Source: Megascapheus bottae (Eukaryota > Chordata > Mammalia > Rodentia > Geomyidae). Taken from it: a DNA stretch of 64,000 nucleotides. Below, piece by piece: positions 10,003 through 22,863 of the stretch; within the stretch, counting starts at the first letter, position 1, and each line of letters starts with the position of its first letter. The position numbers were made by a program, and so were the translations under genes. The notes beneath the pieces were generated by a model. The model was given only the letters and a program-made list of their open reading frames with translations. It was not told the DNA's origin and did no database searches. The stretch covers positions 1 through 64,000 of the forward strand of contig JANJXV010001707.1 of the NCBI GenBank assembly GCA_024803745.1. The letters run 5' to 3'.

Positions 10003-11431
10003 AATGCATATCGGATTTTGCGGTGGAAGTCCCTACGGCATCGCTCGTTCTGCTAAGAAACGTCTTGTCTAAACGGGGTATTTCATTTTTCCTCGTTCAA
10101 CTCCAGTGTACCTTGCTTTTTGTTGTAGTGTCTGAGCAAGTACAACGGACACTCTACTTCCACCGCAATTGCTCGATCGGCTTAGAGTTGCTCACTTAAC
10201 GGGGTCGTTTATTGTTCAACAAGCAACTTCGATGTATACCCTTTTCCTTCGTTGAGGTTTTTCATCGAGTGAAATGGATAATGGATTTTTGCCGTTGAGC
10301 TTCCTCCGGCATTGCTCTTTCTACTAAGAACCTTCTTCTCTCACCGGGGTGTTTTATCCTTGCGCCTACAACTTCAATGTACCTGCTTTTATTTCAGCGT
10401 GGTGCTTCATCCAATGCAACGGAGACGCATCCACCACTGACATTGCTTCGATATATCTGGTTTTACTGCTTGGAGGATTCATCCAGTGAAATGGATACTG
10501 GATTTTGCCGTTGAGCTTCCTACGGCATTACGCTTTCTGCTAAGAACTTTTGTCTCAGCGGGCTATTTGATTCTTCTTCTTTCAACTTCAGTGTATCTGC
10601 GTTTATTTCAGCGTGGTGCTTAATCCAGTAAAACGGAAACAGGTCCACCGACCTTGCTCTAACTGCTGTTTTGTTCGGTGTAAACCTGGTCATTTCTACT
10701 ACCATAAGCAACTTCAATGAATCTGGTTTTGCTTCTTGGAGGGTTTCATCCAGTGTAATGGATACTGGATTCTGCCGTCGAACTTCTTACGGCAACCTTC
10801 TTCTCTCAGCGGGGTATTTTATTCTTACGCCTGCATCTTCAATGTATCTGCTTTTATTTCAGCGTGGTGCTTCATCCAGTACAACGGAAACAGTTCTTCC
10901 ACCGACATTGCTCTGACAGCTGTTTTGTTCCGTGTAAACTTGGCAATTTCTTCTACCAGAAGCAACTTCAATGTATCTGGTTTTACTTCTTGGATGGTTT
11001 CATTAAGTGTAATGAATATCGGCTTGCCGTGGAAGTCCCTACGGCATTGCTCGTCCTGCTAAGAAACGTCTGGTCTAACGGAAACCCAACTTCCACCGGA
11101 ATTGCCCGATCTGCCCAGAGTTGTTCAGTCAACGGGGTCGTTTATTCTTCACCAAGCAACTTCGATGTATCCGCTTTCCCTTTTGGGAGGTTTTTCATCC
11201 AGTGTAATGGATACTGGATTTTGCCATTCAGCTTCCTATGGCATTGCTCTTTCTGCTAAGAATATTCTTCTCTCTGCGGGGTATTTTATTCTTACGCCTG
11301 CATCATCAATGTATCTGCTTTTATTTCAGCGCGATGCGTCATCCAGTACAACGGAAACAGGACTTCCGCCGACATTGCTAAGAAACCTCAATGTATCTGG
11401 TTTTTACTTCTTGGATGGTTTCATTAAGTGT
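10003..11431 (+). repeat. Satellite unit 8 (hexamer 1, position 3)
   Basis: u63 t; u147/149 a/a; u561/627 c/t; u721/729 c/g; u754/755 ta. Counterpart of unit 14. Confidence 0.97.
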
Positions 11432-12860
11432 AATGCATATCGGATTTTGCGGTGGAAGTCCCTACGGCATCGCTCGTTCTGCTAAGAAACGTCTTGTCTA
11501 AACGGGGTATTTCATTTTTCCTCGTTCAACTCCAGTGTACCTTGCTTTTTGTTGTAGTGTCTGAGCAAGTACAACGGGCACTCTACTTCCACCGCAATTG
11601 CTCGATCGGCTTAGAGTTGCTCACTTAACGGGGTCGTTTATTGTTCAACAAGCAACTTCGATGTATACCCTTTTCCTTCGTTGAGGTTTTTCATCGAGTG
11701 AAATGGATAATGGATTTTTGCCGTTGAGCTTCCTCCGGCATTGCTCTTTCTACTAAGAACCTTCTTCTCTCACCGGGGTGTTTTATCCTTGCGCCTACAA
11801 CTTCAATGTACCTGCTTTTATTTCAGCGTGGTGCTTCATCCAATGCAACGGAGACGCATCCACCACTGACATTGCTTCGATATATCTGGTTTTACTGCTT
11901 GGAGGATTCATCCAGTGAAATGGATACTGGATTTTGCCGTTGAGCTTCCTACGGCATTACGCTTTCTGCTAAGAACTTTTGTCTCAGCGGGGTATTTGAT
12001 TCTTCTTCTTTCAACTTCAGTGTATCTGCGTTTATTTCAGCGTGGTGCTTAATCCAGCAAAACGGAAACAGGTCCACCGACCTTGCTCTAACTGCTGTTT
12101 TGTTCGGTGTAAACCTGGTCATTTCTACTACCATAAGCAACTTCAATGAATTTGGTTTTGCTTCTTGGAGGGTTTCATCCAGTGTAATGGATACTGGATT
12201 CTGCCGTCGAACTTCTTACGGCAACCTTCTTCTCTCAGCGGGGTATTTTATTCTTACGCCTGCATCTTCAATGTATCTGCTTTTATTTCAGCGTGGTGCT
12301 TCATCCAGTACAACGGAAACAGTTCTTCCACCGACATTGCTCTGACAGCTGTTTTGTTCCGTGTAAACTTGGCAATTTCTTCTACCAGAAGCAACTTCAA
12401 TGTATCTGGTTTTACTTCTTGGATGGTTTCATTAAGTGTAATGAATATCGGCTTGCCGTGGAAGTCCCTACGGCATTGCTCGTCCTGCTAAGAAACGTCT
12501 GGTCTAACGGAAACCCAACTTCCACCGGAATTGCCCGATCTGCCCAGAGTTGTTCAGTCAACGGGGTCGTTTATTCTTCACCAAGCAACTTCGATGTATC
12601 CGCTTTCCCTTTTGGGAGGTTTTTCATCCAGTGTAATGGATACTGGATTTTGCCATTCAGCTTCCTATGGCATTGCTCTTTCTGCTAAGAATATTCTTCT
12701 CTCTGCGGGGTATTTTATTCTTACGCCTGCATCATCAATGTATCTGCTTTTATTTCAGCGCGATGCGTCATCCAGTACAACGGAAACAGGACTTCCGCCG
12801 ACATTGCTAAGAAACCTCAATGTATCTGGTTTTTACTTCTTGGATGGTTTCATTAAGTGT
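11432..12860 (+). repeat. Satellite unit 9 (hexamer 1, position 4)
   Basis: u63 t; u147/149 g/a; u561/627 g/c; u721/729 t/g. Same tracked haplotype as unit 19; counterpart unit 15 has u63 c. Confidence 0.97.
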
Positions 12861-14289
12861 AATGCATATCGGATTTTGCGGTGGAAGTCCCTACGGCATC
12901 GCTCGTTCTGCTAAGAAACGTCCTGTCTAAACGGGGTATTTCATTTTTCCTCGTTCAACTCCAGTGTACCTTGCTTTTTGTTGTAGTGTCTGAGCAAGTA
13001 CAACGGGCACTCTACTTCCACCGCAATTGCTCGATCGGCTTAGAGTTGCTCACTTAACGGGGTCGTTTATTGTTCAACAAGCAACTTCGATGTATACCCT
13101 TTTCCTTCGTTGAGGTTTTTCATCGAGTGAAATGGATAATGGATTTTTGCCGTTGAGCTTCCTCCGGCATTGCTCTTTCTACTAAGAACCTTCTTCTCTC
13201 ACCGGGGTGTTTTATCCTTGCGCCTACAACTTCAATGTACCTGCTTTTATTTCAGCGTGGTGCTTCATCCAATGCAACGGAGACGCATCCACCACTGACA
13301 TTGCTTCGATATATCTGGTTTTACTGCTTGGAGGATTCATCCAGTGAAATGGATACTGGATTTTGCCGTTGAGCTTCCTACGGCATTACGCTTTCTGCTA
13401 AGAACTTTTGTCTCAGCGGGGTATTTGATTCTTCTTCTTTCAACTTCAGTGTATCTGCGTTTATTTCAGCGTGGTGCTTAATCCAGCAAAACGGAAACAG
13501 GTCCACCGACCTTGCTCTAACTGCTGTTTTGTTCGGTGTAAACCTGGTCATTTCTACTACCATAAGCAACTTCAATGAATCTGGTTTTGCTTCTTGGAGG
13601 GTTTCATCCAGTGTAATGGATACTGGATTCTGCCGTCGAACTTCTTACGGCAACCTTCTTCTCTCAGCGGGGTATTTTATTCTTACGCCTGCATCTTCAA
13701 TGTATCTGCTTTTATTTCAGCGTGGTGCTTCATCCAGTACAACGGAAACAGTTCTTCCACCGACATTGCTCTGACAGCTGTTTTGTTCCGTGTAAACTTG
13801 GCAATTTCTTCTACCAGAAGCAACTTCAATGTATCTGGTTTTACTTCTTGGATGGTTTCATTAAGTGTAATGAATATCGGCTTGCCGTGGAAGTCCCTAC
13901 GGCATTGCTCGTCCTGCTAAGAAACGTCTGGTCTAACGGAAACCCAACTTCCACCGGAATTGCCCGATCTGCCCAGAGTTGTTCAGTCAACGGGGTCGTT
14001 TATTCTTCACCAAGCAACTTCGATGTATCCGCTTTCCCTTTTGGGAGGTTTTTCATCCAGTGTAATGGATACTGGATTTTGCCATTCAGCTTCCTATGGC
14101 ATTGCTCTTTCTGCTAAGAATATTCTTCTCTCTGCGGGGTATTTTATTCTTACGCCTGCATCATCAATGTATCTGCTTTTATTTCAGCGCGATGCGTCAT
14201 CCAGTACAACGGAAACAGGACTTCCGCCGACATTGCTAAGAAACCTCAATGTATCTGGTTTTTACTTCTTGGATGGTTTCATTAAGTGT
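12861..14289 (+). repeat. Satellite unit 10 (hexamer 1, position 5)
   Basis: u63 c; u147/149 g/a; u561/627 g/c; u721/729 c/g. Counterpart of unit 16. Confidence 0.97.
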
Positions 14290-15718
14290 AATGCATATCG
14301 GATTTTGCGGTGGAAGTCCCTACGGCATCGCTCGTTCTGCTAAGAAACGTCTTGTCTAAACGGGGTATTTCATTTTTCCTCGTTCAACTCCAGTGTACCT
14401 TGCTTTTTGTTGTAGTGTCTGAGCAAGTACAACGGACACTCTACTTCCACCGCAATTGCTCGATCGGCTTAGAGTTGCTCACTTAACGGGGTCGTTTATT
14501 GTTCAACAAGCAACTTCGATGTATACCCTTTTCCTTCGTTGAGGTTTTTCATCGAGTGAAATGGATAATGGATTTTTGCCGTTGAGCTTCCTCCGGCATT
14601 GCTCTTTCTACTAAGAACCTTCTTCTCTCACCGGGGTGTTTTATCCTTGCGCCTACAACTTCAATGTACCTGCTTTTATTTCAGCGTGGTGCTTCATCCA
14701 ATGCAACGGAGACGCATCCACCACTGACATTGCTTCGATATATCTGGTTTTACTGCTTGGAGGATTCATCCAGTGAAATGGATACTGGATTTTGCCGTTG
14801 AGCTTCCTACGGCATTACGCTTTCTGCTAAGAACTTTTGTCTCAGCGGGCTATTTGATTCTTCTTCTTTCAACTTCAGTGTATCTGCGTTTATTTCAGCG
14901 TGGTGCTTAATCCAGTAAAACGGAAACAGGTCCACCGACCTTGCTCTAACTGCTGTTTTGTTCGGTGTAAACCTGGTCATTTCTACTACCATAAGCAACT
15001 TCAATGAATCTGGTTTTACTTCTTGGAGGGTTTCATCCAGTGCGATGGATACTGGATTCTGCCATCGAACTTCTTACGGCAACCTTCTTCTCTCAGCGGG
15101 GTATTTTATTCTTACGCCTGCATCTTCAATGTATCTGCTTTTATTTCAGCGTGGTGCTTCATCCAGTACAACGGAAACAGTTCTTCCACCGACATTGCTC
15201 TGACAGCTGTTTTGTTCCGTGTAAACTTGGCAATTTCTTCTACCAGAAGCAACTTCAATGTATCTGGTTTTACTTCTTGGATGGTTTCATTAAGTGTAAT
15301 GAATATCGGCTTGCCGTGGAAGTCCCTACGGCATTGCTCGTCCTGCTAAGAAACGTCTGGTCTAACGGAAACCCAACTTCCACCGGAATTGCCCGATCTG
15401 CCCAGAGTTGTTCAGTCAACGGGGTCGTTTATTCTTCACCAAGCAACTTCGATGTATCCGCTTTCCCTTTTGGGAGGTTTTTCATCCAGTGTAATGGATA
15501 CTGGATTTTGCCATTCAGCTTCCTATGGCATTGCTCTTTCTGCTAAGAATATTCTTCTCTCTGCGGGGTATTTTATTCTTACGCCTGCATCATCAATGTA
15601 TCTGCTTTTATTTCAGCGCGATGCGTCATCCAGTACAACGGAAACAGGACTTCCGCCGACATTGCTAAGAAACCTCAATGTATCTGGTTTTTACTTCTTG
15701 GATGGTTTCATTAAGTGT
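14290..15718 (+). repeat. Satellite unit 11 (hexamer 1, position 6)
   Basis: u63 t; u147/149 a/a; u561/627 c/t; u721/729 c/a; u754/755 cg; u775 a (15064). The cg pair removes an in-frame taa, so a 180-codon frame opens at 15004-15546. u775 a breaks one pair of the hairpin there. Counterpart of unit 17. Confidence 0.97.
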
Positions 15719-17147
15719 AATGCATATCGGATTTTGCGGTGGAAGTCCCTACGGCATCGCTCGTTCTGCTAAGAAACGTCCTGTCTAAACGGGGTATTTC
15801 ATTTTTCCTCGTTCAACTCCAGTGTACCTTGCTTTTTGTTGTAGTGTCTGAGCAAGTACAACGGGCACTCTACTTCCACCGCAATTGCTCGATCGGCTTA
15901 GAGTTGCTCACTTAACGGGGTCGTTTATTGTTCAACAAGCAACTTCGATGTATACCCTTTTCCTTCGTTGAGGTTTTTCATCGAGTGAAATGGATAATGG
16001 ATTTTTGCCGTTGAGCTTCCTCCGGCATTGCTCTTTCTACTAAGAACCTTCTTCTCTCACCGGGGTGTTTTATCCTTGCGCCTACAACTTCAATGTACCT
16101 GCTTTTATTTCAGCGTGGTGCTTCATCCAATGCAACGGAGACGCATCCACCACTGACATTGCTTCGATATATCTGGTTTTACTGCTTGGAGGATTCATCC
16201 AGTGAAATGGATACTGGATTTTGCCGTTGAGCTTCCTACGGCATTACGCTTTCTGCTAAGAACTTTTGTCTCAGCGGGCTATTTGATTCTTCTTCTTTCA
16301 ACTTCAGTGTATCTGCGTTTATTTCAGCGTGGTGCTTAATCCAGCAAAACGGAAACAGGTCCACCGACCTTGCTCTAACTGCTGTTTTGTTCGGTGTAAA
16401 CCTGGTCATTTCTACTACCATAAGCAACTTCAATGAATTTGGTTTTGCTTCTTGGAGGGTTTCATCCAGTGTAATGGATACTGGATTCTGCCGTCGAACT
16501 TCTTACGGCAACCTTCTTCTCTCAGCGGGGTATTTTATTCTTACGCCTGCATCTTCAATGTATCTGCTTTTATTTCAGCGTGGTGCTTCATCCAGTACAA
16601 CGGAAACAGTTCTTCCACCGACATTGCTCTGACAGCTGTTTTGTTCCGTGTAAACTTGGCAATTTCTTCTACCAGAAGCAACTTCAATGTATCTGGTTTT
16701 ACTTCTTGGATGGTTTCATTAAGTGTAATGAATATCGGCTTGCCGTGGAAGTCCCTACGGCATTGCTCGTCCTGCTAAGAAACGTCTGGTCTAACGGAAA
16801 CCCAACTTCCACCGGAATTGCCCGATCTGCCCAGAGTTGTTCAGTCAACGGGGTCGTTTATTCTTCACCAAGCAACTTCGATGTATCCGCTTTCCCTTTT
16901 GGGAGGTTTTTCATCCAGTGTAATGGATACTGGATTTTGCCATTCAGCTTCCTATGGCATTGCTCTTTCTGCTAAGAATATTCTTCTCTCTGCGGGGTAT
17001 TTTATTCTTACGCCTGCATCATCAATGTATCTGCTTTTATTTCAGCGCGATGCGTCATCCAGTACAACGGAAACAGGACTTCCGCCGACATTGCTAAGAA
17101 ACCTCAATGTATCTGGTTTTTACTTCTTGGATGGTTTCATTAAGTGT
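15719..17147 (+). repeat. Satellite unit 12 (hexamer 2, position 1)
   Basis: u63 c; u147/149 g/a; u561/627 c/c; u721/729 t/g. Differs from its counterpart unit 6 by u561 c. Confidence 0.97.
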
Positions 17148-18576
17148 AATGCATATCGGATTTTGCGGTGGAAGTCCCTACGGCATCGCTCGTTCTGCTA
17201 AGAAACGTCCTGTCTAAACGGGGTATTTCATTTTTCCTCGTTCAACTCCAGTGTACCTTGCTTTTTGTTGTAGTGTCTGAGCAAGTACAACGGGCACTCT
17301 ACTTCCACCGCAATTGCTCGATCGGCTTAGAGTTGCTCACTTAACGGGGTCGTTTATTGTTCAACAAGCAACTTCGATGTATACCCTTTTCCTTCGTTGA
17401 GGTTTTTCATCGAGTGAAATGGATAATGGATTTTTGCCGTTGAGCTTCCTCCGGCATTGCTCTTTCTACTAAGAACCTTCTTCTCTCACCGGGGTGTTTT
17501 ATCCTTGCGCCTACAACTTCAATGTACCTGCTTTTATTTCAGCGTGGTGCTTCATCCAATGCAACGGAGACGCATCCACCACTGACATTGCTTCGATATA
17601 TCTGGTTTTACTGCTTGGAGGATTCATCCAGTGAAATGGATACTGGATTTTGCCGTTGAGCTTCCTACGGCATTACGCTTTCTGCTAAGAACTTTTGTCT
17701 CAGCGGGGTATTTGATTCTTCTTCTTTCAACTTCAGTGTATCTGCGTTTATTTCAGCGTGGTGCTTAATCCAGCAAAACGGAAACAGGTCCACCGACCTT
17801 GCTCTAACTGCTGTTTTGTTCGGTGTAAACCTGGTCATTTCTACTACCATAAGCAACTTCAATGAATCTGGTTTTGCTTCTTGGAGGGTTTCATCCAGTG
17901 TAATGGATACTGGATTCTGCCGTCGAACTTCTTACGGCAACCTTCTTCTCTCAGCGGGGTATTTTATTCTTACGCCTGCATCTTCAATGTATCTGCTTTT
18001 ATTTCAGCGTGGTGCTTCATCCAGTACAACGGAAACAGTTCTTCCACCGACATTGCTCTGACAGCTGTTTTGTTCCGTGTAAACTTGGCAATTTCTTCTA
18101 CCAGAAGCAACTTCAATGTATCTGGTTTTACTTCTTGGATGGTTTCATTAAGTGTAATGAATATCGGCTTGCCGTGGAAGTCCCTACGGCATTGCTCGTC
18201 CTGCTAAGAAACGTCTGGTCTAACGGAAACCCAACTTCCACCGGAATTGCCCGATCTGCCCAGAGTTGTTCAGTCAACGGGGTCGTTTATTCTTCACCAA
18301 GCAACTTCGATGTATCCGCTTTCCCTTTTGGGAGGTTTTTCATCCAGTGTAATGGATACTGGATTTTGCCATTCAGCTTCCTATGGCATTGCTCTTTCTG
18401 CTAAGAATATTCTTCTCTCTGCGGGGTATTTTATTCTTACGCCTGCATCATCAATGTATCTGCTTTTATTTCAGCGTGATGCGTCATCCAGTACAACGGA
18501 AACAGGACTTCCGCCGACATTGCTAAGAAACCTCAATGTATCTGGTTTTTACTTCTTGGATGGTTTCATTAAGTGT
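17148..18576 (+). repeat. Satellite unit 13 (hexamer 2, position 2)
   Basis: u63 c; u147/149 g/a; u561/627 g/c; u721/729 c/g; rare u1330 t at 18477. Confidence 0.97.
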
Positions 18577-20005
18577 AATGCATATCGGATTTTGCGGTGG
18601 AAGTCCCTACGGCATCGCTCGTTCTGCTAAGAAACGTCTTGTCTAAACGGGGTATTTCATTTTTCCTCGTTCAACTCCAGTGTACCTTGCTTTTTGTTGT
18701 AGTGTCTGAGCAAGTACAACGGACACTCTACTTCCACCGCAATTGCTCGATCGGCTTAGAGTTGCTCACTTAACGGGGTCGTTTATTGTTCAACAAGCAA
18801 CTTCGATGTATACCCTTTTCCTTCGTTGAGGTTTTTCATCGAGTGAAATGGATAATGGATTTTTGCCGTTGAGCTTCCTCCGGCATTGCTCTTTCTACTA
18901 AGAACCTTCTTCTCTCACCGGGGTGTTTTATCCTTGCGCCTACAACTTCAATGTACCTGCTTTTATTTCAGCGTGGTGCTTCATCCAATGCAACGGAGAC
19001 GCATCCACCACTGACATTGCTTCGATATATCTGGTTTTACTGCTTGGAGGATTCATCCAGTGAAATGGATACTGGATTTTGCCGTTGAGCTTCCTACGGC
19101 ATTACGCTTTCTGCTAAGAACTTTTGTCTCAGCGGGCTATTTGATTCTTCTTCTTTCAACTTCAGTGTATCTGCGTTTATTTCAGCGTGGTGCTTAATCC
19201 AGTAAAACGGAAACAGGTCCACCGACCTTGCTCTAACTGCTGTTTTGTTCGGTGTAAACCTGGTCATTTCTACTACCATAAGCAACTTCAATGAATCTGG
19301 TTTTGCTTCTTGGAGGGTTTCATCCAGTGTAATGGATACTGGATTCTGCCGTCGAACTTCTTACGGCAACCTTCTTCTCTCAGCGGGGTATTTTATTCTT
19401 ACGCCTGCATCTTCAATGTATCTGCTTTTATTTCAGCGTGGTGCTTCATCCAGTACAACGGAAACAGTTCTTCCACCGACATTGCTCTGACAGCTGTTTT
19501 GTTCCGTGTAAACTTGGCAATTTCTTCTACCAGAAGCAACTTCAATGTATCTGGTTTTACTTCTTGGATGGTTTCATTAAGTGTAATGAATATCGGCTTG
19601 CCGTGGAAGTCCCTACGGCATTGCTCGTCCTGCTAAGAAACGTCTGGTCTAACGGAAACCCAACTTCCACCGGAATTGCCCGATCTGCCCAGAGTTGTTC
19701 AGTCAACGGGGTCGTTTATTCTTCACCAAGCAACTTCGATGTATCCGCTTTCCCTTTTGGGAGGTTTTTCATCCAGTGTAATGGATACTGGATTTTGCCA
19801 TTCAGCTTCCTATGGCATTGCTCTTTCTGCTAAGAATATTCTTCTCTCTGCGGGGTATTTTATTCTTACGCCTGCATCATCAATGTATCTGCTTTTATTT
19901 CAGCGCGATGCGTCATCCAGTACAACGGAAACAGGACTTCCGCCGACATTGCTAAGAAACCTCAATGTATCTGGTTTTTACTTCTTGGATGGTTTCATTA
20001 AGTGT
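18577..20005 (+). repeat. Satellite unit 14 (hexamer 2, position 3)
   Basis: u63 t; u147/149 a/a; u561/627 c/t; u721/729 c/g; u754/755 ta. Same tracked haplotype as unit 8. Confidence 0.97.
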
Positions 20006-21434
20006 AATGCATATCGGATTTTGCGGTGGAAGTCCCTACGGCATCGCTCGTTCTGCTAAGAAACGTCCTGTCTAAACGGGGTATTTCATTTTTCCTCGTT
20101 CAACTCCAGTGTACCTTGCTTTTTGTTGTAGTGTCTGAGCAAGTACAACGGGCACTCTACTTCCACCGCAATTGCTCGATCGGCTTAGAGTTGCTCACTT
20201 AACGGGGTCGTTTATTGTTCAACAAGCAACTTCGATGTATACCCTTTTCCTTCGTTGAGGTTTTTCATCGAGTGAAATGGATAATGGATTTTTGCCGTTG
20301 AGCTTCCTCCGGCATTGCTCTTTCTACTAAGAACCTTCTTCTCTCACCGGGGTGTTTTATCCTTGCGCCTACAACTTCAATGTACCTGCTTTTATTTCAG
20401 CGTGGTGCTTCATCCAATGCAACGGAGACGCATCCACCACTGACATTGCTTCGATATATCTGGTTTTACTGCTTGGAGGATTCATCCAGTGAAATGGATA
20501 CTGGATTTTGCCGTTGAGCTTCCTACGGCATTACGCTTTCTGCTAAGAACTTTTGTCTCAGCGGGGTATTTGATTCTTCTTCTTTCAACTTCAGTGTATC
20601 TGCGTTTATTTCAGCGTGGTGCTTAATCCAGCAAAACGGAAACAGGTCCACCGACCTTGCTCTAACTGCTGTTTTGTTCGGTGTAAACCTGGTCATTTCT
20701 ACTACCATAAGCAACTTCAATGAATTTGGTTTTGCTTCTTGGAGGGTTTCATCCAGTGTAATGGATACTGGATTCTGCCGTCGAACTTCTTACGGCAACC
20801 TTCTTCTCTCAGCGGGGTATTTTATTCTTACGCCTGCATCTTCAATGTATCTGCTTTTATTTCAGCGTGGTGCTTCATCCAGTACAACGGAAACAGTTCT
20901 TCCACCGACATTGCTCTGACAGCTGTTTTGTTCCGTGTAAACTTGGCAATTTCTTCTACCAGAAGCAACTTCAATGTATCTGGTTTTACTTCTTGGATGG
21001 TTTCATTAAGTGTAATGAATATCGGCTTGCCGTGGAAGTCCCTACGGCATTGCTCGTCCTGCTAAGAAACGTCTGGTCTAACGGAAACCCAACTTCCACC
21101 GGAATTGCCCGATCTGCCCAGAGTTGTTCAGTCAACGGGGTCGTTTATTCTTCACCAAGCAACTTCGATGTATCCGCTTTCCCTTTTGGGAGGTTTTTCA
21201 TCCAGTGTAATGGATACTGGATTTTGCCATTCAGCTTCCTATGGCATTGCTCTTTCTGCTAAGAATATTCTTCTCTCTGCGGGGTATTTTATTCTTACGC
21301 CTGCATCATCAATGTATCTGCTTTTATTTCAGCGCGATGCGTCATCCAGTACAACGGAAACAGGACTTCCGCCGACATTGCTAAGAAACCTCAATGTATC
21401 TGGTTTTTACTTCTTGGATGGTTTCATTAAGTGT
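20006..21434 (+). repeat. Satellite unit 15 (hexamer 2, position 4)
   Basis: u63 c; u147/149 g/a; u561/627 g/c; u721/729 t/g. Confidence 0.97.
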
Positions 21435-22863
21435 AATGCATATCGGATTTTGCGGTGGAAGTCCCTACGGCATCGCTCGTTCTGCTAAGAAACGTCCTGT
21501 CTAAACGGGGTATTTCATTTTTCCTCGTTCAACTCCAGTGTACCTTGCTTTTTGTTGTAGTGTCTGAGCAAGTACAACGGGCACTCTACTTCCACCGCAA
21601 TTGCTCGATCGGCTTAGAGTTGCTCACTTAACGGGGTCGTTTATTGTTCAACAAGCAACTTCGATGTATACCCTTTTCCTTCGTTGAGGTTTTTCATCGA
21701 GTGAAATGGATAATGGATTTTTGCCGTTGAGCTTCCTCCGGCATTGCTCTTTCTACTAAGAACCTTCTTCTCTCACCGGGGTGTTTTATCCTTGCGCCTA
21801 CAACTTCAATGTACCTGCTTTTATTTCAGCGTGGTGCTTCATCCAATGCAACGGAGACGCATCCACCACTGACATTGCTTCGATATATCTGGTTTTACTG
21901 CTTGGAGGATTCATCCAGTGAAATGGATACTGGATTTTGCCGTTGAGCTTCCTACGGCATTACGCTTTCTGCTAAGAACTTTTGTCTCAGCGGGGTATTT
22001 GATTCTTCTTCTTTCAACTTCAGTGTATCTGCGTTTATTTCAGCGTGGTGCTTAATCCAGCAAAACGGAAACAGGTCCACCGACCTTGCTCTAACTGCTG
22101 TTTTGTTCGGTGTAAACCTGGTCATTTCTACTACCATAAGCAACTTCAATGAATCTGGTTTTGCTTCTTGGAGGGTTTCATCCAGTGTAATGGATACTGG
22201 ATTCTGCCGTCGAACTTCTTACGGCAACCTTCTTCTCTCAGCGGGGTATTTTATTCTTACGCCTGCATCTTCAATGTATCTGCTTTTATTTCAGCGTGGT
22301 GCTTCATCCAGTACAACGGAAACAGTTCTTCCACCGACATTGCTCTGACAGCTGTTTTGTTCCGTGTAAACTTGGCAATTTCTTCTACCAGAAGCAACTT
22401 CAATGTATCTGGTTTTACTTCTTGGATGGTTTCATTAAGTGTAATGAATATCGGCTTGCCGTGGAAGTCCCTACGGCATTGCTCGTCCTGCTAAGAAACG
22501 TCTGGTCTAACGGAAACCCAACTTCCACCGGAATTGCCCGATCTGCCCAGAGTTGTTCAGTCAACGGGGTCGTTTATTCTTCACCAAGCAACTTCGATGT
22601 ATCCGCTTTCCCTTTTGGGAGGTTTTTCATCCAGTGTAATGGATACTGGATTTTGCCATTCAGCTTCCTATGGCATTGCTCTTTCTGCTAAGAATATTCT
22701 TCTCTCTGCGGGGTATTTTATTCTTACGCCTGCATCATCAATGTATCTGCTTTTATTTCAGCGCGATGCGTCATCCAGTACAACGGAAACAGGACTTCCG
22801 CCGACATTGCTAAGAAACCTCAATGTATCTGGTTTTTACTTCTTGGATGGTTTCATTAAGTGT
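21435..22863 (+). repeat. Satellite unit 16 (hexamer 2, position 5)
   Basis: u63 c; u147/149 g/a; u561/627 g/c; u721/729 c/g. Last unit in the window with the c/g combination at u721/729. Confidence 0.97.

Larger units (their letters stand above)
7145..15718. repeat. Hexameric higher-order repeat, copy 1 (units 6-11)
   Basis: Six consecutive units carry an ordered set of variants: unit 6 (u721 t), unit 7 (u1330 t at 9903), unit 8 (u561/627 c/t with u754/755 ta), unit 9 (u721 t), unit 10 (u721 c), unit 11 (u754/755 cg, u775 a at 15064). The same order returns 8574 bp downstream. Inside it there is a trimer rhythm of 4287 bp: t-type, c-type, then the c/t type at u561/627. Confidence 0.85.
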
